From Membranipora membranacea (taxonomy: Eukaryota; Bryozoa; Gymnolaemata; Cheilostomatida; Membraniporidae), in contig OU612068.1 in the NCBI GenBank assembly GCA_914767715.1, positions 7,626,001 through 7,690,000 on the forward strand: a stretch of DNA of 64,000 bases, in the 5' to 3' direction. A model generated the notes under the pieces. That model worked only from the letters and a program-made list of their open reading frames with translations, was not told where the DNA came from and made no database searches. Shown one piece after another: positions 19,701 to 27,807 of this stretch. Positions within the stretch are counted from its first letter, which is position 1. Each line of letters begins with the position of its first letter. Both the position numbers and the translations under genes were made by a program.

Positions 19701-22610
19701 GACTCGGATCTCTTGAGGCATTTCCAATACGCCTAATATAGGGCGCTGAAACACTAATTGTAATTTCATTGATACATACAGCAACTCTTGCAATGACATG
19801 TGCTTTATTGAACAACCACCAACTCGACAAAAGCCAAATGGTGATGTTTTATTTTGGGAAGAGGGAACGTAAGCAGAATAGTCTTGGGTCAAATTGGGTA
19901 TATATTTGATAAACTCACCTTATCAGAGCACAAACCTCTGCTTGTATGTCATTAACAACATACAAAATACAAACACTCATACCATGCATCTGTAAAACAA
20001 CCAGTTATGTCATAATGATCGTAATAGATTCACATGATGAGTTTTCAATGTACCCGAGCAAAATATGGCATGGCAGAAATGGGTCATGGTAAATTTATGA
20101 GTTTTTTTAGTTTTCATATCTTTGGTACAAAATGTAAGTATTAAAGGTGGTATTTTCTATAATGTAACTAATGGGACACTGACAGTCACACGCATTCCTA
20201 TTAGTTTAGAGTCACTCCTCATATCTAGGTTATACCCTCGCACTGGAAAATGAAAGTTGGTGTAGGCTTTTACTTGGAGAGGCTGTGCTTAGTTAAGTTT
20301 TCAAGCTTGCTGGTTAAACAGACCAACCGATTATGAGGAAGTATATTAATATATGAAGTGGCCGCTGGCCTAATCTGGTATCGAGGGAGATCCTACACTA
20401 GATCTAAAGCTACAGTCATCACTAAATCTATGAGTTGTCAGAATCTATAGATCACAGCTTATATTATAAAGAAACAAATTGTATCATATTAAGGTCATGA
20501 ATGGACTCACAGTTCTTGTCGTCATTACCAACTCTATAACCCGTCCATCATCCATCATTTCAGCATTCTCCTGAAAGTAGAATACAGATTTATAAGACAA
20601 TCTAAGCACCATATATCTGAGCTCGGTATAGGGCTACAGAAGCTGCAGAAAATTTTGTACATGAATGGGCCTGGTTATTTGAAATAGGAAAGAGCTTTGA
20701 GACATTTCATTATCCAGAAATATAGATCATTATATTTTATTAAACATAATTTACATTTTATTGAGTTCTTGACACAATTATGGTGGTATTATTTCACTAT
20801 AAACAGAAAGGTTTTCTACCAAAATAACAGGTACAGTCTGTGGCTGCCTTTGATTTTTTAGGTCTTCACGTTCATATCCTGGTATCAGAAGGCGGAAAAC
20901 TGAGCTTAAATACAAAAGGCTACAAAACCGTCAAACAATCTCTCCCAGAGCACAATGGCATACATATTCCAATCCTCACAGATGAGCCTATAGCTAGTTA
21001 ATATATGGATGAAATACTTACACCATTCACAATAGGCACAACAGCTTGGGAGTATCTCGATGTGTTCTACAATTTATTGAGGCATTATTAGCTATTGAAT
21101 ATCAGAGTAGCATTTATAACAAATATTCATAAAAAATTGTTGTTGGCCTAATCTGGCGTGGAGGGAGTTCCTAGTCTAGATCTATTTATATAATCAGTTG
21201 GAAAAATGGCTGCAGTCAACAATAAATCTAAGAATTCTAAGAATCTTCAGATCACAGCGGATAAAGAAACAACTTCTATTGTATTGAAAGTTCATTAACT
21301 TTCAGTGGTTGTATAAGGAGAAGAGTCTCCTGCGCATTGGTCAGTCTCGGTTGGTGTAGTCTCCTGGAAGTAGAATTCGATGGACTTAGATTAACATAAA
21401 ATCCTTATATCTGAGCTCAGGGAAGGGCTACAGAAGTGACACAACATTCTGTACATGAGTGGATCCTGGGGGGGGGGGGGGGCTTTCATATATAAAGAGC
21501 TATGCTTTACGAAAGCAGGTAATCACTATCACATAGCTCAAAATTATCACTCACTTGGACTTTCAATTTTACAAAATCGCTCCCGATTCGCTCCCTCAGA
21601 ATGTATATAGATCCATCAATTATTGAGCGATTTGAAAGCGAGAGTTTAGCAGGCATCGCTCACTACCTGAGTGGGCGACCCAAATGGGATTTTGGCTGTT
21701 TATAATTGAAAGACCCCCCCCCCCCTGGGTAAGTTGCAGTAGAAAAGAGCTGAGACCTGAGACTGCAACAAATGTATTTTTTGTTTATTAATGTAGCCTT
21801 CATGCTCATATACTGCTAACAGAGGGCATGGGAAACTACACACAAATACAATATAAGGCTACAGAACCATCAAACAATCTCTCCCAGAGTATATATTGTA
21901 GTGAATTGGTTGATGGGTTAATCTGGGACAGACAAAGATACTATGAACTGAAGTTACTGATGGACTTACAAAGGTTGTCTTTGGAGTCAATTCTTCGTAG
22001 TATTTATCAATTACAGCAGGGAAGGTGGTTTCAGCTGTAGTTCCTTTTTCCTGAAAGAAGAATTCAGACTTATTTTACGATTTAATTACCATATATCTGA
22101 GCTTCGGACAGGGCTACAAAAGCGACACAACATTCTGTACAGGAGTGGGCCTGGGTTAGTTGCAATAGAAAATAGCCTCAGTGACATTTCCTTATCAACA
22201 AATACAATTTCATAATATAGCAATCATTATACATTAATCATAATTCATATTAGTTGTTGACGCTATTATCATTATGGTGGTTTTCTTTCACCATAAACAG
22301 AAAACTTTCTACCTAAAGACACAGAGGCAGTTATCCCTGAGACAGAGTGAGCGTTTAAACTAAAGCATGGATGACAGTGATATTGGAACTTTCTTGTGAC
22401 TGTAGGTAAATGATCTGCTGTGTCTCAACAAGAGGATTATAAAAAATTTACTGAGCCTTTAAATCAGAAACAACAGAAGAAAAGTCAATTACTTACATTT
22501 CTAGCTTCTCGTAGCTTAGAATAATATAGATATATGAGTACTGCAAAAAGTACTACTAATGCGGTAAATATAACAAGTTCTAACACATTAGCCATTATCA
22601 AGGTAACCAT
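16714..22610 (-). CDS. Unrecognised one-pass membrane protein gene, at least 11 exons
   Basis: Exons in coding order: 22,497-22,610, 21,970-22,050, 21,022-21,066, 20,511-20,570, 19,919-19,989, 18,841-18,964, 18,525-18,583, 18,280-18,349, 17,291-17,331, 17,031-17,117 and 16,714-16,774. Each has an AG acceptor, almost all have GTAAG- or GTGAG-type donors, and phases close to give 270 residues ending in TAA. The start is MVTLIMANVLELV; the second Met is equally possible. Residues about 9-30 form one strong membrane helix (VIFTALVVLFAVLIYLYY). A Thr/Glu-rich region, a hydrophobic helical centre and a C-tail dense in Arg (QRRQGRRGVLGRLHRAG) follow. A further candidate exon at 21,300-21,363 does not keep frame and looks like a decayed duplicate. 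No family recognised. The topology of a short N-terminus and basic C-tail suggests a cytoplasmic C-terminus (inference). Part of the locus is duplicated at 27.7-30.3 kb as a pseudogene. Confidence 0.65.
18037..18271 (-). other. U2-snRNA-headed insertion (retroposed chimera or SINE-like)
   Basis: Read on minus from about 18,266, the first 35 nt (ATCGCTTCTCGGCC then TTGGCTAAGATCAAAGTGT) match the 5' end of U2 snRNA. The next part lacks the branch-site-pairing GTAGTA region and resembles nothing I know. The insert is flanked by CAGCTT at 18,031-18,036 and 18,272-18,277, and the duplicated locus at 28,125-28,140 keeps the empty site. It is therefore an insertion, not a functional U2 gene. It sits in the sense orientation a few bases downstream of a splice donor of the host gene (donor at 18,279-18,274). 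Confidence 0.7.
18280..18349 (-). other. Host-gene exon whose donor borders the U2-like insertion
   Basis: Exon of the 16,714-22,610 gene with acceptor after a T-rich tract and donor GTAAGC. The last bases of the donor fall in the target duplication of the U2-like insert, so the insertion left positions +1 to +6 of the donor intact. Confidence 0.6.
19027..19290 (-). mobile_element. tRNA-derived SINE, full-length copy with empty site known
   Basis: On the minus strand the head has pol III boxes (TGGCTCAGTGG and GGGTTTGAATCCC) in a tRNA-like arrangement, followed by an unrelated body and a tail rich in TTTTAACC. The insert is bordered by CATG on both sides, and the paralogous locus near 29,410-29,416 lacks it. 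Related copies: 42,970-43,130, 25,085-25,895 (nested) and 31,314-31,445. ORFs containing 'WLERRSFSMQ' over these copies are translations of the tRNA head and not genes. Confidence 0.88.
20370..22200. repeat. Three diverged tandem repeats of about 0.75 kb, each with one exon
   Basis: Blocks starting near 20,370, 21,148 and 21,910 share the order: 'ctaatctgg', a run around 'gatctagatc', an exon (20,511-20,570; decayed 21,300-21,363; 21,970-22,050), then 'atatctgagct', 'agggctaca' and 'aacattctgtaca'. This indicates intragenic tandem duplication of exon plus intron in the minus-strand gene. The middle copy has lost a usable donor. Confidence 0.75.
21465..21730. mobile_element. Foldback element with G-run and C-run ends
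   Basis: Begins CCT followed by 15 G and CTTTCATATATAAA, and ends TTTATAATTGAAAGA followed by 12 C and TGGG, so the ends are inverted repeats of at least 25 bp. The homologous intron position near 22,155 reads 'gagtgggcctgggttagttgcaat' without the element, an empty-site counterpart. Interior about 215 bp, no coding potential. Confidence 0.75.
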
Positions 22611-24129
22611 TTTTTATGAAATCAACTGTTGCAAGAATTATTTATTAGTGAGTTGAGCTACAGCCGGCAGACAGCACGAAGCTCTCAGCCATTAACAACA
22701 ATCGCTCCACTACGAGATTTGAGGTCACGGTATGTGTGACATTCACAATGATTATTGGCCATTAGTTACAGTCCTCATGATAAAAATCATGTAGAACCTC
22801 GATTGTGGAGCTTGCTTCTTTTACTTGAGGAGAGCAAACCTTCAATCACAAACAGATTTATCCAGACATCAAATTCCAGCACCAGATAGTGAAAGCACAA
22901 AAGTTTAATATCGGTACTCATATACACATCAGGCTAGGTGAATTAAACTGAGCCCAAACAGATTTTTACTTATCATGAATGGAAAATCTTCTGAAACTGG
23001 ATATCATATCAAACCAGAACTAGGCACTATACCAGAAATGGCTCAAATCAAATTTAAGTTATATATGCTTCATACTCACACTGTTCTAACAGGCATAATA
23101 ACGTTTCACAAACTTCACCTCCTGAATGCTGTCACATCCAACCTTCAGATCATCTTCTGTTTACATTTTGATGACATGACTAAGAAAAGTACTGATCTGA
23201 TGATTTCTTTCAGAATTCATAACCATACTAATAAATAATGACACTTTGATACTTATCTTAGTAAGAGTTGATGGGACCTGAAGTTCTCATACGACAGAAA
23301 ACATTCATCGGAAACTCCATCAGACCCTGGTATGCGATATATTTGAAGGGCGGTGTGGGCTTATATATATCCACGCCTTTGGATGAAAGCTGTGTTAGTG
23401 GATTGACTTAATACGCAATATCGAGAATTATAGAGAGTTGTTCTTAAGTTCATTAAAGCACTTTATTGGCAATAAGAATGCTGGCCCATCTATATGCTGA
23501 TTGAGCAGCTTCTTTCCGTAGTCTAATCCCATTTTAGCAACGGAAGTCCTGTTCCCTGTCAGCTAAAGAATGCACATCGACATCTACAAAAGCACATAAA
23601 AAAACCATATTCTACATATTTATATATATATACACTATTTCTGTTTTGTGTGATACAGCATCCCTTATTTTGGGTCAATTCTTATCCATAGTGTGTGGAT
23701 CCCACCAACAGAGTATGCTGAATAAATATTTATATGATATGCAAATTTATGGTCATTTATACTACCAATTCATCAATCTTGTTCCCAATTTTCCAAACCT
23801 TCATAAAATATCCATTTATCTTTTTTTCTCTTCTTTTAGTTCTCCCATTTTTCACAACATTTGCCCTTATTCTTTTTGGCACATTACATAAATCTTCCAA
23901 ACAGGACGATATTGTCTGCCAATAATTTATGAATAACAACAAATCTGCTACCAGAATTGTCCTCTCATTGATATTGAACAGGCAACTACAATAATTTCCA
24001 ATGCCTATAAGCTTTTACATAAATGTAATGAACGGTTATTCAAGCAGGGAGTTTTTGGGCAGTATCAAACTCCCTGATTCAAGCTTTTATAACTACATTC
24101 AGATCAGAGCAAATTCCAAATAATCTCTT
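22611..24129. other. Upstream region of the minus-strand gene; no other gene supported
   Basis: Expected to hold the promoter of the 16,714-22,610 gene, but no element could be fixed. The plus ORF at 22,975-23,238 has no recognised similarity. An imperfect hairpin with arms around AGGGAGTTT and AAACTCCCT lies at about 24,041-24,085. Confidence 0.4.
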
Positions 24130-24785
24130 ATGATGCTGCACTTTGTGGTATGTATAAGGGAATACCTCTGCTAGCAGTGTTTAGTGACTTAGTCAGTATG
24201 AGTGGCAACTGACTAATTACTGGGTCTTTGTTGACTATAGCCTCAAATATCTAACAATGCTAGCAAGGAAGGAATCTGTTATATAGCGTTCCTCCTCTGT
24301 GCCAAGCTTCTGTTCCTATTGTTGTAGTTTTATCCTTTTTTCTTCTCAACTGTATTGGCGCTCAAGATGATCTCTTCTGAAAGGTTTGTCTGTTTGATTG
24401 TGTAGTAACTTACTATTTATTTACTGCTTCATTTCCTAGCCATTATAATGGCTATTATATTTTATACATCTCTCTTCCACTCCCTCTTTTATATCACAGT
24501 TAAAAACCGATTTGTTCCGTAAAGTCTATACCCCGTATCTGAGGGTTTTATAGTGGATTTTTAGGTGCTGGGCAGTTGCCACTTTTAGGTTTAAGTTATT
24601 TTATGAGGAAAAATTTTAATCCATTTTATTTATTTACCAGCCACAAGCTTATTTCATAGTATATGTTTCTATTGTAACATTTAATCACATGTACAACACT
24701 TAGAAATAATTGTTTCTATGCGTTTTCATTTAATTTTATTAAATTTATATACCTTTTATACTTATTTATATCACTACCCTACACC

Positions 24786-24919
24786 ACAGGCCTTCTGTAG
24801 TTGGTGCAAGTTCAGTGGTCGAGTGCCAAGTGGTTGAGTGCCAAGTGGTCGAGGACTCGACCACTGGGACACTCAACCACTGTCAACCACTGGACTTGCA
24901 CTGATAACAGACAGCCTGT
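24786..24919. mobile_element. Foldback element with internal GTGGTYGAG minisatellite, copy 1
   Basis: Left end ACAGGCCTTCTGTAGTTGGT and right end (reverse complement) ACAGGCTGTCTGTTATCAGT are imperfect inverted repeats. The interior is a palindrome built from about 16-bp units 'AGTGGTTGAGTGCCA', with the centre at 'cgaggactcg' (24,850). Related copies at 30,835-30,925 and 31,905-32,054. Confidence 0.75.
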
Positions 24920-25047
24920 ACCTTACAACAGTATTCACAATAATTATGTTATTAATTCAAATGCAGAGAATGTGGATCAGAGTCGATGAATGTAGCTTAT
25001 GCTGACAAGCTCTTTCTCTTTATAAGTAATGTTGAGTGTTCAAACAA

Positions 25048-25071
25048 CAAGCTTGTCAAGACATGCTAAGC
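25048..25071. mobile_element. Half of a TAGCCTGTC-type foldback
   Basis: Only the right inverted end, 'aacaagcttgtcaagacatgcta', is present, with one mismatch to the family; no left end is seen. Confidence 0.6.
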
Positions 25072-25194
25072 TTAGTGCAGTTGATTGGTTGATTAAAATC
25101 AGATGGGCATATCACACGCCATAACCTGTAGCATGAGCGCAATTTCTGCGCCAGGTTACTCTCTGTTTTGCAGGTAGGTCACAGCACATGTTGT

Positions 25195-25490
25195 GCTAAA
25201 AACGTGTCCGGTAAATGGCCATCCGCCACACATATCTGTAAAAGGGCCATCCGCATATGACAAATACCTATCTGACAGTGCTAACTGGCCATCCATTTCA
25301 CCCTGTATCAATCTCAAACTCATCCGGATGCCCATTAAGCAGCCAGAAAGGCATCCGGCTGGCACACGGACATCCAGATGGGTTTGTTGACGCTATGATG
25401 GGTGTCTACAACCCATCCTCCTCAACCTGTTGAAAACCCATCCGTTTCTATCAAATCAGTGTCTGGCGGTTGTAAAACAGGCATCCGGTT
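25195..25490. repeat. Dispersed repeat, copy 2
   Basis: Homologous to 3,213-3,530 and 30,935-31,312; many 'gccatcc' and 'catccgg' motifs. Function and class unknown. Confidence 0.55.
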
Positions 25491-25567
25491 CGGTTCTTAG
25501 CGTAGCAGCACACCTGGGGGCCAACTAAACCCAAGTAGACAATGGACCTACAACTTTCAACACTTGC

Positions 25568-25752
25568 TAGCCTGTCTTGACAAGCTTTGTTCGTGGGGGG
25601 GGGGGGGGGGGAACAAAGCTTGTCAACTCTTGCATGCTCGTCTATCGAGCAGCCGATATTAAATGTGGTCTTCTCTTGCGATCGGGTAGATAACTTCTTT
25701 ATCACACTTTGTCCCACACCCCACCAAACAAAGCTTGTCAAGACAGGCATGC
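25568..25752. mobile_element. TAGCCTGTC-type foldback, composite copy
   Basis: Left end at 25,568, then a G-run of about 19, an inner right end 'aacaaagcttgtca' at about 25,613, foreign sequence, and a second right end 'aacaaagcttgtcaagacag' at about 25,729-25,748. It splits the SINE motif 'cacttgcatgctga'. It looks like one foldback inserted in or recombined with another. Confidence 0.75.
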
Positions 25753-25786
25753 TGAGGTACCGACGCTCTAATTAACCAGCTGAGCT

Positions 25787-25876
25787 CATGGGCACCTGGG
25801 GGATCTGCCCATGTCCACTAGTGGACATGGGACATGGGCAAAATGTACTGCTGGGCAGATCCCCCAGGTGCCCATG
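25787..25876. mobile_element. 90-bp CATGGGC hairpin element with about 8-bp target duplication
   Basis: The ends CATGGGCACCTGGGGGATCT are perfectly inverted over about 25 bp, with a small inner palindrome 'gtccactagtggac'. Flanks GCTGAGCT (25,779-25,786) and ACTGAGCT (25,877-25,884) form a direct repeat matching at 7 of 8 bases. The terminal CATGGGC-CCTGGG is shared with the 456-bp palindrome at 56,112-56,567. Confidence 0.85.
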
Positions 25877-26009
25877 ACTGAGCTGCCTACTTCTGATGAA
25901 GATCTATGAAATCGTATTTACCTGCAACTGCAATAACAGAAGCTTGTCCATAATAAGGCAACACAATAAGAGGTGGAATCTCAGTCAAGTCAAGGAGTTA
26001 GAGCTGTCT

Positions 26010-26055
26010 TAGCCTGTCTTGACAAGCTTTGTTCGGTCTTCCTCCCCCTCCACCG
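26010..26055. mobile_element. Half of a TAGCCTGTC-type foldback
   Basis: The left end TAGCCTGTCTTGACAAGCTT runs into 'ggtcttcctccccctcca', which is the reverse complement of the core of the neighbouring element at 26,114-26,180. The right end is missing. Confidence 0.75.
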
Positions 26056-26239
26056 AAAAATGTGGTGGCATAACAATTTGATTTGTATTTGACCAAGGAG
26101 TTAGAGACAACTCTAGCCTGTCTTGACAAGCTTTGTTCATTGGAGGGGGAAGACCGATCAAAGCTTGTCAAGACAGGCTAGAGTTGTCTCTAACTCCTTG
26201 GTCAAATACAAATCAAATTGTTATGCCACCACATTTTTC
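26055..26239. repeat. 84-bp-arm palindrome centred on a foldback element
   Basis: The left arm 26,055-26,138 and right arm 26,156-26,239 are near-perfect reverse complements. The arms contain host flank sequence ('gccaccaca', 'caaatacaaatcaaattg', 'ctaactccttgg') as well as the foldback ends. The partner duplication at 31,660-31,700 has that host sequence only once, so the palindrome was made by inverted duplication of flanking DNA around foldback copies. Confidence 0.88.
26114..26180. mobile_element. 67-bp TAGCCTGTC-type foldback at a palindrome centre
   Basis: Complete small copy: TAGCCTGTC... inverted ends of about 25 bp around a short purine-rich core 'tggagggggaagacc'. Confidence 0.85.
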
Positions 26240-26345
26240 TTTGTGGTGGTTGCTATAAATGGTCTGCTCTTTTTAAACAAATGAATCAATGTCAAACAAC
26301 AGCTGATTGGACATTTTCAGCTAAGTGAAGTCTGTGAAGATTGGT

Positions 26346-27699
26346 TGAATTATTTCATCTTATTAATATAAAAGGACAGGCAACTCACCCCAGTATGGAA
26401 ATGATCAGTTATAATTTTTCTATTCATTTTTGACCCTCAAAAATAATTATGAAGCCGAGTGACAAGTCTTTCCCCACTCCTGTTGAGAAATTGGCAATTT
26501 TGCAATTTTTTCCACAATAAGCTGCTCATTGGTATATTGCTACCCCTAAACGTATCGTATCGTTCAAAACAAAGCCAAATCAAGCTCAGTTCTTTGCCAA
26601 TTATTTTTTGCTTGGCTTGATATGATCAGGTTTAATGTCTTTTCTACTCTACATTGTTGAGTCTCATTATGAAGCTTGTGAATAGTCCATTCTACTGGAT
26701 GTTGGTCCAAAAAAAGGTTTGCATTTAACATAAAGATTGGATCTCAAAGTGAGCCTTCCCAGCGAAGCGAATTTTAAGGAATCACTGAGTGAATACATGA
26801 TACTTCAGATCTTTTGTTGAATCTGAAATCCAAAACTCATTACGCCATGATGGTTTAAAACTAAATAATGCCAACAGCAATCGGGGTGAGATGTCTTTGT
26901 TGTGGACTGAGAATGAGATAGGTTCTCAGACTTGTTTCCCCACAAACCTGGCGTCCTGTCTGTGGTGGCAGTGTTTAGATTAGCAGTTCGGCCATATTGA
27001 CCAGGTAGATCTGCACAGACTGCGTGCAAGGAATTAGAGACACTGCTTGATCTGAGCAATGAAGAGGATTATTAGCATTTTAGACATCGCCCTCTCTAAT
27101 GAAAATGAGAGGAAATTCAGGAATTTATGATTGTTTGATTGAACTGCTATTTTTCAATATTAGAAGCGCTACCAACAGTCTAAGGTCTTATGCAACTGTG
27201 ATCACGGATGCATATTTGTTATACCTCTCTCGTTACTGATTGGCTGGCAGAGATCATGGATTGCACAAAAGCCCCTCCCTGACAGTATATATTAATGTTT
27301 GTTTCCTGCTGAACTTATGGACTAGGTGGCAACAACGTCAATCGAGTATTAACCCTAATCCCTGATTTCAACTTACTTTCCTTAGTTTTTTTTGCAGGTG
27401 ATGTAATCTTTGATATTAAGATCCTTTTGTTCTCGTATCAAGCAGAAATTCACGTTGTGGTGAGGCCGCAACAAAGAATCATCTTGATAGTCAGTTTGAG
27501 AACTCAAGCACATTTGGACTAATCCAAATGCTACGGTGCAGAAAAACCAACCTGAATTGAGGCCGGGGGGGGGGGGGGGGGGGGGAATGAGTGTTTCATT
27601 GTCCAATTCATTTTATTACAAGGAGAGATCAGTTCACGTGGCTTGGAACTAGTTCTAACTTAGTTTTACCTATACTAGCGATAAATAACTGGCGGCCTG
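26346..27699. other. Spacer between duplication units; no supported gene
   Basis: No partner in the other unit was seen. A minus ORF at 26,805-27,059 is open for 84 codons, but its splice context is poor and there is no family resemblance. A G-run of about 20 lies at 27,565-27,586. Confidence 0.4.
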
Positions 27700-27807
27700 T
27701 CTCACGGTTTAGGCACTGGTGGAAAGCTCCGCTGCTTTCATCAATTCTCCTATCAGTAAATTCACTGCATAGATTACAATTAAACTGATGGCAGAACTCA
27801 CTGCTCA

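Larger units (their letters stand above)
17150..20205. repeat. Segmental duplication, unit 1 left part (partner 27,700-30,340)
   Basis: Introns and exons of the minus-strand gene are alignable by eye with 27,700-30,340, including conserved intron stretches such as 'tgattttactgcga', 'ctcgagactctttcc' and 'gtggccag' near 18,700. Same orientation. The SINE and the U2-like insertion in this unit are absent from the partner, while the LINE tail is present only in the partner. Confidence 0.85.
25085..25895 (-). mobile_element. SINE copy broken by several later insertions
   Basis: The tail (around 25,085-25,190) and the tRNA-like head (25,500-25,567 plus 25,753-25,786 plus 25,877-25,895) belong to the same SINE family as 19,027-19,290. 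The interior is split by the dispersed repeat (25,195-25,490), a TAGCCTGTC foldback (25,568-25,752) and a CATGGGC hairpin (25,787-25,876). The nesting order gives relative ages: the SINE is older than the two foldbacks. Confidence 0.75.
24130..26345. repeat. Segmental duplication, unit 1 right part (partner 30,470-31,790)
   Basis: Shares with 30,470-31,790 long stretches such as 'ttgactatagcctcaaatat', 'aatgctagcaaggaaggaa' and 'gatcatctc' type sequence, then the dispersed repeat, SINE fragment and 'tgcaactgcaataacagaag'. Unit 2 lacks the intervening 20.2-24.1 kb (promoter and early exons of the gene). Confidence 0.85.

Noticed and set aside
21300-21363. Extra exon of the membrane-protein gene
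   Set aside because: Length 64 breaks frame with the next exon and the only donor is a weak GTTAAT; best seen as a decayed tandem copy.
26805-27059. 84-codon minus ORF
   Set aside because: No recognisable family, weak acceptor and no clear donor; open frame could be chance.
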